Positions 30,810-39,685 are shown, counted from the first letter of the stretch. The stretch is DNA of 64,000 nt from Niallia circulans NBRC 13626 (GCF_001591585.1 NZ_BCVE01000005.1:186001-250000); one strand, 5' to 3'. Numbers and translations: made by a program. Notes: a model not told the origin generated them from the letters alone.

Positions 30810-31754
30810 TTACTTTAAATTCTCTGTCAACATATCATGAACTTTTGCCTTTTCTTCATCAGGAACATTTAAATAGTATGTTTGTCCAGGCGGTGTTCCT
30901 TGTCCGGTAACCTCATACTGCTCTACTGATTTACGCACACTTCGGTAATTTTTCTGTATCGTCATCATCTGGTCAAAGGTAATATTTGTTTTTACATTTG
31001 CTCCAAGAGCGTCGAGTATATCATTAAAATGGGTAACAGTAGATATTCCTGTAGCCTTGTCAATAATCGCACTAATAACTTTGCGCTGTCTTTCATTTCT
31101 GCCAAAATCCCCGTTTGGATCTAGGTGACGCATTCTTACAAATCCTAATGTTTGTGGTCCATTTAAAGTTAATGTACCTTTTTCATAATGATAGCCTTTT
31201 TTATAATAACCTTCATCAATCCAATCCAAATCATTTTGAACGGTGATTCCGCCTATAGCATCAACAAGATCACTTAACGCTTCCATATTGACTTGGATAT
31301 AATAGTCCATCTTTACACCAGTGAAATTTTCCACTGTATCCTTCGCCATTTTAACGCCGCCATAAGCATAAGCAGCATTTATTTTTGTTACTCGCCCATC
31401 TCCGATAATTTCTGTTTTGGTATCACGTGGAATACTTACCATTTGCATCTTCTCATTTTTCGGATTTAGCGTCATTACAATAAGGGTATCGGATCTTCCA
31501 ACATCCCCTTTTCTTTGATCTATCCCCATTAACAAAATAGAAATTGGCTTTTGATGCGAAAGCTTCTCTTCCCTTTCCTTTTTTGCTGAATTTGAATCCT
31601 CTGCAAGCGGCTCATACATTTCATTCGCTGCCTGTTCTACAGAATGAAATAAATAATAAATATAAGACCCTGCCCCTATTATAAGTATCCCGATAATCGA
31701 CCATACAATAATCCATAATTTTTTCTTCCTTTTTTTCCTTACTCTCTTCTCCAT
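30810..31754 (-). CDS. LytR-CpsA-Psr (LCP) family protein
   Basis: The 314-residue protein has a basic N-terminus, one transmembrane helix (about 13-34) and an extracellular LCP domain (about 68-260). Conserved elements are LMGIDQR, SDTLIVMTLNP, VSIPRDT, and RMRHLDPNGDFGRNERQ with the catalytic arginines. LCP enzymes transfer undecaprenyl-phosphate-linked polymers such as teichoic acids onto peptidoglycan. Its place beside the TarS-like transferase and the rhamnose operon supports a role in wall-polymer attachment. It is monocistronic. Confidence 0.93.
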   Translation of the reverse strand: MEKRVRKKRKKKLWIIVWSIIGILIIGAGSYIYYLFHSVEQAANEMYEPLAEDSNSAKKEREEKLSHQKPISILLMGIDQRKGDVGRSDTLIVMTLNPKNEKMQMVSIPRDTKTEIIGDGRVTKINAAYAYGGVKMAKDTVENFTGVKMDYYIQVNMEALSDLVDAIGGITVQNDLDWIDEGYYKKGYHYEKGTLTLNGPQTLGFVRMRHLDPNGDFGRNERQRKVISAIIDKATGISTVTHFNDILDALGANVKTNITFDQMMTIQKNYRSVRKSVEQYEVTGQGTPPGQTYYLNVPDEEKAKVHDMLTENLK

Positions 31755-31807
31755 TTTTTGCGCTCTCCTTCTTTATTTTTTATGGGTATTTTAAACACTT
31801 TTGTATT

Positions 31808-32280
31808 TTATACGATAAAAATGAGAAAATGATGAAAATTAGGGACGATATGCTCACTTCCCCTTTCTTTTGGGAACAAGAGTATCGTCTTCTCATTTTG
31901 AAACCAATAAGTGTTATCCATAAAATAAACAGCAATGCCTTTTATACTAGTAGCAGAAATAAATTGATTTTCTCCCAGATAAATTCCTACATGAGAAATG
32001 GTGCCAAAAATAAGTTACCTGACTGTAGGTTAGCTCTTTGAATGACTGTCCTTGATGTTTATATTCCCGCCGACGTATTTACGGGCCATCCGCATTTATA
32101 TCAAAGTAACTAGGAGACACTATGCTTAAATTTCTTTGGGTTTTATCAATTGAGGAATATACAATTTCGTATTGCCGAAGTAAAGATGAGACCTATTAAA
32201 AGTTATCATAACAGGATTGCTGCTTCCTTAAATGCAAAATAAGCGTATACTCCCCATCCACTTCCTTTATTTCCATCTGA
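31808..32280 (-). pseudogene. Decayed NlpC/P60 peptidoglycan endopeptidase gene
   Basis: On the minus strand, pieces of an NlpC/P60 domain follow in order but in shifting frames: CLLVTLI with the expected catalytic Cys position, then YKCGWPVNTSAGI, YKHQGQSFKEL, LQSGNLF, and a long intact frame with ISHVGIYLGENQFISATS, ending in FIV and a TAA at 31808-31810. ISHVGIYLGE carries the catalytic His of the family. One frameshift lies in a short T-run near 32012. An upstream piece beginning MEIKEVDGEYTLILHLRK near 32276 may be its N-terminal part. It is certainly non-functional as read. Confidence 0.75.
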
Positions 32281-32315
32281 TAAAAAAGACTCAAGATCCT
32301 CCTGCCATTAGTATG

Positions 32316-32394
32316 GATTCGGAGGGACGGTTCTAATGAGTCACTCCTATACTCCAATTTATGGAAAAAGCAGGAAGAACAGTCTCTCTGTATT
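32316..32394. repeat. Dispersed motif as an inverted pair
   Basis: GATTCGGAGGGACGGTTCT at 32316-32334 is inverted as AGAACAGTCTCTCTGTATT at 32376-32394, about 40 bases apart, in the gap before the CAP-domain gene. Confidence 0.6.
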
Positions 32395-32470
32395 TGTTTT
32401 TAATTCCCATTTGTATTTTGATGAAAAGATGAAAAAATAAAAAAGTAAATATCTTAATAAAAGGAGCAAA

Positions 32471-33250
32471 ATGATGATGAAGTTTAAAAATATATTATCA
32501 ATCCTTGCTTGCATGCCTTTTCTTATGCTAGCTGGATGTAACAATAATGACCGTGAAGCTTCAGACATGAATATGGATCGTTATAATGATTCTACAATTT
32601 CTAGCTTAACAACAAATGTAAATAGTAATAAATATCCACATACACAACCTATAAAAATTCAAAATGCTAAATACGAATTCCGAACAATTGTCGGAACTTA
32701 TGATTCAAATAATCCAAATGCAACTAATGGACAACAAGTGCAAAAAGCGACACCACAGCAACAGGCTACAGAGCAGCAACAACAAACAAATCAAGGTACG
32801 CAGCCAGGTGCTCAACCAGCTCCGCAAACATCACCTAATAATACAACACCTAATAATACGGCAAAAAAAGAACCGAGTAACTTTGTGTCGGAAGTAATCG
32901 ACTTAACAAACGCTGAAAGAAAAAAACAAGGACTTCCTGATTTACAAGTGTATCCAGAATTAAATAATGTAGCGGATATGAAAGCAAAAGATATGAATGA
33001 CAAAGGGTATTTCTCACATACAAGCCCCACTTATGGATCTCCATTTGACATGATGAGAGACTTTGGAATTACGTACGAATCAGCCGGTGAAAATATTGCT
33101 CAAGGACAACGCACACCAGAAGAAGTAGTAAACGCTTGGATGAATAGCGAAGGACACCGCGCAAACATTCTAAATAGCAAGTATACGCATATCGGTGTAG
33201 GTTTTGATGAAGGCGGTTATGAATGGGTACAAATGTTTGTTAAAAAATAA
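32471..33250 (+). CDS. CAP-domain (SCP-like, YkwD-type) lipoprotein
   Basis: The 259-residue precursor has a signal peptide with lipobox LAGC (about Cys22), a long Gln/Thr/Asn/Pro-rich linker (about 85-135) and a C-terminal CAP domain (about 137-259): LTNAERKKQGLPDL, YFSHTSPTYGSPFDMM, GENIAQGQ, and WMNSEGHRANILN with the family His residues. YkwD-type proteins of Bacillus have this form. It is anchored to the outer face of the membrane; enzymatic activity is not established. SD AAGGAGC precedes three successive ATG codons; I take the first. Confidence 0.9.
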   Translation: MMMKFKNILSILACMPFLMLAGCNNNDREASDMNMDRYNDSTISSLTTNVNSNKYPHTQPIKIQNAKYEFRTIVGTYDSNNPNATNGQQVQKATPQQQATEQQQQTNQGTQPGAQPAPQTSPNNTTPNNTAKKEPSNFVSEVIDLTNAERKKQGLPDLQVYPELNNVADMKAKDMNDKGYFSHTSPTYGSPFDMMRDFGITYESAGENIAQGQRTPEEVVNAWMNSEGHRANILNSKYTHIGVGFDEGGYEWVQMFVKK

Positions 33251-33255
33251 AAAAG

Positions 33256-33278
33256 GGGCGGTTTTTAAACCGCTCCCT
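33256..33278 (+). terminator. Intrinsic terminator after the CAP-domain gene
   Basis: GGGGCGGTTT pairs with AAACCGCTCCC (one bulge) around two T, followed by a T/C-rich tail. Confidence 0.75.
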
Positions 33279-33317
33279 CTTCTTTTACCTATAAATTAGA
33301 ATCCAATGGGTAACAGT

Positions 33318-33337
33318 AGAACTGTCCCTCTGCTCCC
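33318..33337. repeat. Dispersed motif abutting the autolysin stop codon
   Basis: AGAACTGTCCCTCTGCTCCC; on the minus strand it begins with the base right after the TAA of the ChW-repeat autolysin. Confidence 0.7.
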
Positions 33338-36300
33338 TTACTTATATACTGGAATATCTAAATATAGAACGTACGGTCTTAGGTTGTATACTTCAGACAT
33401 CACCTGTACCTGTTTGGAAGCCCAGCCAATATCTGTCGCGTATTGATGCCCAGCCGCTTTAGATTTTACCATTTTTTCTGGATTCCAACGCATTTTGTAT
33501 AGCGTATTTTGTACAATTCGATCGGCATTATTTCCGCCTATATAGCCATTTTCAATAAAGGCAGCTCCACCCAAAATAGCTTTATATGGAGTGTCCCAGC
33601 CATTTTTGTATGCGGCTTCTGCTCCACACTTTTCTGGACAGTCATCGTATGCACCGATACCATACATATTATAGACTATTTTGTTATTGTACTTTATTCC
33701 TTTTGCAAGCGTGGATTTACCGTTGCCAGTTTCTAATAAAGTATGAGCCATTAAATAAACTTCATTTATGCCATACTTCTTCCCTGCATCAATAAACGCT
33801 TGTCCTTGTCCTTCTAAAATTCCCTTCCCTTTAAGGTATTGGTTTAGAATACTAACTGGAACTTGACTTGATTTCGTCAAGTCCATGAATTGGAATCTCT
33901 GCACTTTATCTTTAGAAAAATTGACTGGATCTAGATAGTACTTTACATCTGATGAAGTAGCATTACGCCAAGCATTGTAGCTTACTTCTACCCACTTGTC
34001 TTTTTCTTCTATAACCGTTAATACGGTTCCCTTTTTTACCGTGCCATAGGTATGACTTGTCGTACTTTCTTTTGAGCGAATATTTAGAGTATCAGCATTT
34101 ACTCTTCCTACTCTCGCTCCCATTTTCACGAGCGAGCTATGAACAAATAGGTCTTTTCCATTATATTCAATCTTATACCATTTTTCGCTGTTAGAGGTTT
34201 TATCCCCTTTAACATTGTTATCTAAAACGAGAATGGCCGTACCGGACTTCACTTTCTCCTCCACATTTTTATCATCTTTTAACTCTGGAGAAGTTCTTAG
34301 TTTCACATCGTTTTCATTGATTGTCGCTTTGTTCATCAGTTCAAGATACTCTTTGCTCGCAAATGCCTTTTCGTTGCGGTATTTATCTGTCTGCGGTGAA
34401 ACTTTCATTTGCAATGCTAATGCATCTTGAAAGGAAATATTATAGTTTGTATTTTGTATAGTCAGGTTGGTTTTAAAGGAGTTCTTTTCACTAACAGATT
34501 CTCCTTTTCCTTTTTCGACAAGCTTTATCTCAACTGCTTCAACTCGCTTAAATAAATCTTCTGTTCCGGCTTTCATTCCATTCTTTGCCCATCCCAGCCA
34601 GCCATAGGATTGAACATGTACACGATAATAAATCTCGTAGTAATTAGCAATTTCACCAGATAGGTTAATTTTTACCGCTTCTAACGGTTTGGAATAGCCT
34701 TCGATACCAGATACACCGTTATTAGTTACACTACTCAACCAATTTGTACCTTGCATTTTAGAAGAATATATAACATTTCCACTATAAGGAGAGTTTTCAA
34801 GATTAATTTTTATTGCTTCTATCCGTTTAGATTGTCCTTGTGTACCACTTAATGTGCCATTTTTCACTGTCTTTGTCCAACCATCAGATTGAACATAGGT
34901 TTCGTAAGCGACAGAAGGCTTTGTTAAAAATGGCTTAGAAGTAGAACCCGGAGCTTTTCCTCCTTTTTCTACCAATACCACATTTATTCCCTCTACTTGC
35001 TTACCTAATCCTTCTGTTCCTGCTGATTGACCATTTTTTGCCCAACCTAGCCAGCCATAACCATTTGCATTCACACGATAATACACATCATAATGCTTCG
35101 CCATTTCTCCAGATAAGCTTACTTGAATCGCCTCAACACGTTTGCCTTCGCCAGCTTTACCACTTATAGCTCCATTGGCAGAAGCATTCAACCAGCCATG
35201 TCCTTGGACATTTGTCTTATAGTTAATTCCACCTGAGTAAGGAGTATTTTTTAAAGCAACCTTTATCGCTTCGATTCTCATATTCTGTCCAGAAGTACCT
35301 GATAACGCACCGTTTTTCACCGTTTTTGTCCAGCCATTATTCTGAACATAAGTAGAATAAGCAACGGATAGATCTGTTACATATGGCTTTTCTGTAGGTC
35401 CAGGTGGATTTTCTCCCTTTTCTACAAGCTTAATCTGAATGGATTCCACTCGTTTCGAAAGCCCTGCAGTTCCAGCTGGTTGGCCATTTTTTGCCCAACC
35501 CAGCCAGCCGTAACTTTGAGCATGGACACGATAATATACATCATAATGCTTTGCCATTTCTCCTGTTAAGTTAATTTGGATAGCTTCTACTCGTTTACTT
35601 TTTCCTGTAGTGCCGCTTACTGCTCCATTTGAAACTGAATTCATCCAGCCGTAACTTTGAACATGTGTCTTGTACGTAATTCCACCTGAGTATGGAGTAT
35701 TATTCAAGGAAATTTTAATCCCTTCCACTCGCTTACTCTTTCCTGTTGTTCCAGCAGTGGCTCCATTTTTGACTGCATTCATCCAGCCATAGCTTTGAAC
35801 ATGTGCAGAATAATTTACGGATAACTTGGCTACAAATGGCTTAGCTGTGGAACCAGGCGCTGCTTGTCCTTTTTTCACTAAGACAATCTCCATCGCTTCC
35901 ACTCGCTTTGAAAGACCCTCTGTTCCAGCTGACTGGCCATTTTTTGCCCAGTCTAACCAGCCATAGCTTTGGGCATGGACACGATAATATACATCATAGT
36001 GCTTCGCCATTTCTCCCGTTAAGTTAATTTGAATAGCTTCTACCCGTTTAGATTTTCCAGTAGTTCCACTGATAGCATTATCTTTCACACTATTCATCCA
36101 ACCATAGCTTTGAACATGAGTTTTATAGGTAATGTTCCCTGAGTATGGTTTATTTTTCAAATCAATCTTAACCGCTTCCACTCGTTTGCTTTTTCCTGTC
36201 GTTCCAGATAGCTTGCCATTAGATACACTATCCATCCAGCCATAGCTTTGAACATGTGACGAATAGCTAATCGTTGGATTTTGCGCTGCTTTGACGTTAG

Positions 36301-36373
36301 TAACATTTGTGCCATATATCATACCTAGTAAAATAACTACAAAAAAGTAAAAAATTTGTCTTTTTTTATTCAT
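33338..36373 (-). CDS. Secreted autolysin: 12 ChW repeats, SH3 domains, glucosaminidase
   Basis: The 1011-residue protein has a signal peptide (about 1-29, cleaved after VKA), twelve ChW (clostridial hydrophobic-Trp) repeats at about 33-655, a spacer with SH3-type domains (about 700-825), and a C-terminal glucosaminidase (about 870-1000). The catalytic Glu lies in LLETGNGKS, followed by YNMYGIGAYD and AAYKNGWDTP. The repeats fall into four triads, each ending in a YRVHAQSYGWLGWAKNG-type unit. ChW repeats likely bind the cell wall. It should cleave the GlcNAc-MurNAc glycan bond. SH3 repeats may bind peptide stems. Confidence 0.9.
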   Translation of the reverse strand: MNKKRQIFYFFVVILLGMIYGTNVTNVKAAQNPTISYSSHVQSYGWMDSVSNGKLSGTTGKSKRVEAVKIDLKNKPYSGNITYKTHVQSYGWMNSVKDNAISGTTGKSKRVEAIQINLTGEMAKHYDVYYRVHAQSYGWLDWAKNGQSAGTEGLSKRVEAMEIVLVKKGQAAPGSTAKPFVAKLSVNYSAHVQSYGWMNAVKNGATAGTTGKSKRVEGIKISLNNTPYSGGITYKTHVQSYGWMNSVSNGAVSGTTGKSKRVEAIQINLTGEMAKHYDVYYRVHAQSYGWLGWAKNGQPAGTAGLSKRVESIQIKLVEKGENPPGPTEKPYVTDLSVAYSTYVQNNGWTKTVKNGALSGTSGQNMRIEAIKVALKNTPYSGGINYKTNVQGHGWLNASANGAISGKAGEGKRVEAIQVSLSGEMAKHYDVYYRVNANGYGWLGWAKNGQSAGTEGLGKQVEGINVVLVEKGGKAPGSTSKPFLTKPSVAYETYVQSDGWTKTVKNGTLSGTQGQSKRIEAIKINLENSPYSGNVIYSSKMQGTNWLSSVTNNGVSGIEGYSKPLEAVKINLSGEIANYYEIYYRVHVQSYGWLGWAKNGMKAGTEDLFKRVEAVEIKLVEKGKGESVSEKNSFKTNLTIQNTNYNISFQDALALQMKVSPQTDKYRNEKAFASKEYLELMNKATINENDVKLRTSPELKDDKNVEEKVKSGTAILVLDNNVKGDKTSNSEKWYKIEYNGKDLFVHSSLVKMGARVGRVNADTLNIRSKESTTSHTYGTVKKGTVLTVIEEKDKWVEVSYNAWRNATSSDVKYYLDPVNFSKDKVQRFQFMDLTKSSQVPVSILNQYLKGKGILEGQGQAFIDAGKKYGINEVYLMAHTLLETGNGKSTLAKGIKYNNKIVYNMYGIGAYDDCPEKCGAEAAYKNGWDTPYKAILGGAAFIENGYIGGNNADRIVQNTLYKMRWNPEKMVKSKAAGHQYATDIGWASKQVQVMSEVYNLRPYVLYLDIPVYK

Positions 36374-36521
36374 AGATTTTCTGTCATTTCCCCCTATTAA
36401 ACAAATTCAGGACATAAAATGATAAAACTTTCATTCTTATGTCCTACTAATATTCTCTTTTTCTACAACTATTCTATCATATACGACATTATAATATTAA
36501 CAATTTTAAAAAATAGGGAAT

Positions 36522-36817
36522 TTGGAGGAGGAAATAAGAAAGGAAATAGAGAGCGTTTTTCCTTTTAATTAAGGAATGCCTGTTGTTGACAGAGAAATTG
36601 ACTATGATACTAAGCCATTATTGAACTAGTTATATTAGAATCTAGTATATTTATCATTAATAAAGGGAACTACCTGCATGCACTTATGTCTGATAAGATA
36701 ATGAAAGAAAATGACTCAATCTATATAATTCAAAAATGTTATCCATATTTTATTAGAGGAGCTCCACTGATGTATTCATTAAATGAATTCACCCAACAAT
36801 ATATAAGCAAGAATTAG
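36522..36817 (+). pseudogene. Possible decayed gene in the gap upstream of the autolysin
   Basis: Protein-like stretches in different frames follow each other: LEEEIRKEIESVFPFN from a TTG at 36522, then GMPVVDREIDYDTKPLLN, then an open run from about 36636 that includes IINKGNYLHALMSDKIMKEN and ends IRGAPLMYSLNEFTQQYISK before a TAG at 36815-36817. No single frame has a start signal. I do not recognise the family. It could also be chance. The rest of the 36374-37036 gap shows nothing clear. Confidence 0.35.
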
Positions 36818-37000
36818 AAAATAATAATCTAGAGAAAAAAACTATCATGTTTTAAACAAACAGCTAACATACTAGGTGTATAGAGATGAATTATCGACCT
36901 TTTGGAATTTAGACTTGTTAGCCTGTCATTAGGCACACACAAACGCAGCATTTGTCGTGTTTTTCTCAAATGGTTACCATCTTCAGTACGTGGTGCGATA

Positions 37001-37024
37001 GGGAATCAGTAGAATCTGATTCCC
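37001..37024 (-). terminator. Hairpin downstream of the lipoprotein pair
   Basis: GGGAATCAG and CTGATTCCC form a perfect 9-bp stem with a 6-base loop, 12 bases past the minus-strand lipoprotein stop. The tail on the minus strand is not T-rich, so termination is uncertain. Confidence 0.5.
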
Positions 37025-37036
37025 CTCTTCCTTTTT

Positions 37037-37678
37037 CTACTGTAAATTCAAGAACACATTCCCCCCGAGCATCTCTTCATAGCGTAGCTGCGCTTTTTCT
37101 CCTTTTTTCACTAACCCAGAGATATATCCTTCTTTTTCGTTTCCTACATACATTTCATAACTAAATTCAGGGTCAGTTGTACCGAGAATGTCACCACTAT
37201 ATATATCCCCATTTTCACTAACCATTTCGAAATTCATTATTCCGTCAATATAGAAGGACAAATCTTTTGTAGCCGATTCAGTAAACTTCACTTTTGTTTT
37301 CGCTAAAAGCCATTCATATCCATCTGGAGCAGGCTCATTGAATTCATTCATAGATTTCAATTTTTGATAAGCATCCTCTCCTCGTGTCACTTCCAATACG
37401 GTTAAATCAAATTTTATGGGAAAAGACTCCCCTTCGTCATTATATAGTTCATCATCAACCGTTACTGTCTTCTTCAATGGGACTGGATTGCTTCGAGTGC
37501 CGAGCTTTGATTTTGCTTCTTCTTTCTTATCTGACTCTTTTGTCTGTGCTTCTTCCTGACCTTCATGATCTTCTTTCATTTTTACATCCTTGGTATCTTG
37601 TCCACATCCTCCAAGAATAGCGATAATAAATAAACTAGTAAGACACAGCTTAAAAATATTGGGTAGCTTAATTTTCAT
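37037..37678 (-). CDS. Hypothetical lipoprotein, 213 residues
   Basis: A signal peptide with lipobox LGGC (about Cys25) is followed by a charged Glu/Lys/Asp-rich linker and a beta-rich domain (about 65-213) including FDLTVLEVTRGEDAYQ and DGYEWLLAKTKVKF. The pattern resembles DUF4352-type (telokin-like, Ig-fold) extracellular domains, which is a tentative match. I use the second ATG (37678) because AAGGAG is too close to the first. It lies downstream of another lipoprotein gene, probably co-transcribed. Confidence 0.8.
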   Translation of the reverse strand: MKIKLPNIFKLCLTSLFIIAILGGCGQDTKDVKMKEDHEGQEEAQTKESDKKEEAKSKLGTRSNPVPLKKTVTVDDELYNDEGESFPIKFDLTVLEVTRGEDAYQKLKSMNEFNEPAPDGYEWLLAKTKVKFTESATKDLSFYIDGIMNFEMVSENGDIYSGDILGTTDPEFSYEMYVGNEKEGYISGLVKKGEKAQLRYEEMLGGNVFLNLQ

Positions 37679-37716
37679 GTTCATTCTCCTTACTTTTCTC
37701 TATGTAAAAACTCCTT

Positions 37717-38325
37717 CTATTTATCCGAATCCTCTTCTAAATCATCAGGATAAATGGTTTCATCCAAAACTTTCTTTGTAGCCTCGTCTTTTGTCCAAAT
37801 CTTGACTTGATAATCATCTGGGTCTACGCCACTATACACTTGATACATCATGCCTGTTATTCCAAGGGTAAAAATAGCAAAACTATCCATACTATCTTCA
37901 TATTTCTTTTTATCAACCACTAACGTAAATTCAGAAAATGATTTATTATGCGTGATATCCTTAATAGACACATAATCATCACTCTCTTTTATTTCCTTAA
38001 TGGATTCTTCTAACGAGGTTTCCATTTCCTTCATCATCTCTTTATGTTTTGCCTTAGACATTTTATAAGTAAGGGAACCATCTTCATTTTTAGTAACTTT
38101 AATGCCCTCTTTTTCTACATCCGCAATTACGGAATCAATATCTTCCCCTTCAAACAAAGAGGCTGGCAGTGTGATTTCAACATTTAAAAGACCTTTATCC
38201 ACATTCACCTTTTGTTCATCTGCTTGTTTGTTATTATCCGTATTTTCCTTTTTATTCTTATCTGCTGAACAAGCAACAAGCAATATCATACATACTGCCA
38301 GAAAAGCATACGTAAATTTCCTCAT
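37717..38325 (-). CDS. Hypothetical lipoprotein, 202 residues
   Basis: A signal peptide with lipobox LVAC (about Cys19) leads a Lys/Asn/Asp-rich linker, then a mixed alpha/beta domain of about 150 residues (VNVDKGLLNVEITLPASLFE, YKMSKAKHKEMMKEM, LGITGMMYQVYSG). Similar short lipoproteins with an ITLPASLFEG segment occur in Bacillaceae, but I know no function. SD GGAGGGGG precedes the ATG. The gap of 38 bases to the next lipoprotein gene suggests an operon. Confidence 0.82.
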   Translation of the reverse strand: MRKFTYAFLAVCMILLVACSADKNKKENTDNNKQADEQKVNVDKGLLNVEITLPASLFEGEDIDSVIADVEKEGIKVTKNEDGSLTYKMSKAKHKEMMKEMETSLEESIKEIKESDDYVSIKDITHNKSFSEFTLVVDKKKYEDSMDSFAIFTLGITGMMYQVYSGVDPDDYQVKIWTKDEATKKVLDETIYPDDLEEDSDK

Positions 38326-38401
38326 AAAAAATCCCCCTCCAAATCATTTTTGACAGAACCATTTCCATTATTATTCCTTTTTCCTATTTTCCAATACATC
38401 T

Positions 38402-38465
38402 AAAAAAGAAGCAGAGAGATGGCTCTTCCGAATACATAACTTCAGATGAGCCGTCCCTCTGCTTC
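38402..38465 (-). terminator. Dispersed-motif hairpin acting as terminator of the Mrr-like gene
   Basis: GAAGCAGAGAGATGGCTC (38408-38425) and GAGCCGTCCCTCTGCTTC (38448-38465) form an 18-bp stem with two wobble pairs and a 22-base loop. On the minus strand it starts two bases after the stop of the Mrr-like gene and ends in TTTTTT. It is the clearest paired copy of the dispersed motif. Confidence 0.8.
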
Positions 38466-38467
38466 CC

Positions 38468-39055
38468 TTAAACGAGCAATAATTCCTTCATTTCTTTTTC
38501 CTCTTTGCTCAAACTACTTAACCAGCTTTCCACAAACTTAACACCGTCGATTAATTCAACATTTAATCCTTTGGCATATTCATAAGCTGCAGATGTAAAG
38601 CTGCCTGTTGTAATAACATATCCACCTTGAGCTCCTCGTTTGATTATATTCGAATGAATCAGGGCAATTGAATCAAATGGTAAATCTCCTTGATAACATT
38701 TTACTTGTCCAAGAAACAATCCTTTTTCTGTTTCATGTTCAAAGTCTACTCCAAAATCACCTGTCGGAGGAGTCACCCATGTCGATCCGCCTCTTGTCTT
38801 CTCCATAATTTCCGCAGCAAACCTTTCAAATTGGCGAGGATCTTGTTTTAAATAAATAGATGAATAGTTATTGTCTTTTTCCTCTTTACAAAACCTTAAA
38901 TAAAGCCCCATTGCCAATGTCTTTTTTAACTCGTCACTTGACTCGATATGATTAGCCAGCAGAGTAGTCTGATAATCATTTTCTTTTTTGGTCCATAAGT
39001 ATTTCATAAAAGCCAAGATTAAAAGAATCGCTACTATAATTTCTATGTAGAACAT
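38468..39055 (-). CDS. Membrane-anchored Mrr-like restriction-endonuclease-fold protein
   Basis: The 195-residue protein has one N-terminal transmembrane helix (about 3-20) and a C-terminal Mrr_cat-like nuclease domain (about 75-190). Motifs are ERFAAEIMEK, TGDFGVDFEHE (active-site Asp), GQVKCYQGD (Q-x-K), GGYVITTGSFTSAAYEYA and ELIDG. Mrr-fold proteins cleave DNA, often modified or foreign; membrane-bound members are common in Firmicutes without a known role. No methylase is near, so this is not a classical restriction system. SD AAGGGGTG precedes the ATG. Confidence 0.83.
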   Translation of the reverse strand: MFYIEIIVAILLILAFMKYLWTKKENDYQTTLLANHIESSDELKKTLAMGLYLRFCKEEKDNNYSSIYLKQDPRQFERFAAEIMEKTRGGSTWVTPPTGDFGVDFEHETEKGLFLGQVKCYQGDLPFDSIALIHSNIIKRGAQGGYVITTGSFTSAAYEYAKGLNVELIDGVKFVESWLSSLSKEEKEMKELLLV

Positions 39056-39138
39056 TTCACAACACCCCTTGCATTATTAAAGGGTAGGCAGGAATGCTGT
39101 ATTTTATACCGAAATTAGGTATTCAAATCTAATCTTCG

Positions 39139-39600
39139 TTACTTAGTTTGCGCTATTTTTCCGTTTAATAACATATCAATATGAGGAATATTGTCTTCTA
39201 AATATACATCTGATATGGCTTGAAAGCCAAAAGACTGATAAGAGTTCCGCAAATAGTCCTGTGCCTGAATTTTTATCCTCTCTTCTTTTAGCTCTTGCTT
39301 GATATAATCAATCCCGCGACTTACAAGCTCTTCTGCAAATCCCTGTCCTCTATATTCTTTCTTTACAAAAATTCTCCCTAAAGAGGCCTCTGGATATGAC
39401 ACCCCTGGAGGTAAAATTCTTAAATACGCAACAATCTCTCCCTGTTTTTCAGCAAAAAGATGAAACGATTCTAAATCCTTTCCATCCACCTCTAAATAAG
39501 GACAATTTTGCTCCACTACAAAAACAGCCGTTCTCTCTTTCAAAAGCGTATATAATTCCACGTTTGTTAACTCATTAAATTTCTTTATATGCCATTTCAC
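39139..39600 (-). CDS. GNAT family N-acetyltransferase, ElaA type
   Basis: The 153-residue protein opens with WHIKKFNELTNVELYTLLKE and VFVVEQNCPYLEVDGKD, the ElaA signature, followed by the acetyl-CoA loop RGQGFAEEL (about residue 90). The substrate is unknown. The start is GTG at 39600, with GGGGG about ten bases upstream. It is cytoplasmic and appears to be in its own transcription unit or with the upstream PH-like gene. Confidence 0.87.
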   Translation of the reverse strand: MKWHIKKFNELTNVELYTLLKERTAVFVVEQNCPYLEVDGKDLESFHLFAEKQGEIVAYLRILPPGVSYPEASLGRIFVKKEYRGQGFAEELVSRGIDYIKQELKEERIKIQAQDYLRNSYQSFGFQAISDVYLEDNIPHIDMLLNGKIAQTK

Positions 39601-39631
39601 CTGTATATTTCCCCCTCTTTAGTCCTCAGCT

Positions 39632-39685
39632 CAGAGGAACGATTGTTCTGAAGACATACCTCAGTAGTACCGTCCCTCTGCTTCC
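39632..39685. repeat. Dispersed motif pair overlapping a coding end
   Basis: AGTACCGTCCCTCTGCTTCC at 39666-39685 lies inside the last codons of the PH-like gene, where it encodes the AEAEGRYY end. A diverged inverted arm (CAGAGGAACGATTGTTCT, 39632-39649) follows on the other side of the stop. Confidence 0.6.

Noticed and set aside
31829-32041. 70-codon plus-strand frame opposite the NlpC/P60 remnant
   Set aside because: The opposite strand carries clear NlpC/P60 fragments; this frame is a shadow without a ribosome site.
38468-39055. Restriction-modification system
   Set aside because: The Mrr-like protein is membrane-anchored and has no methylase or specificity gene nearby, so a classical system is not supported.
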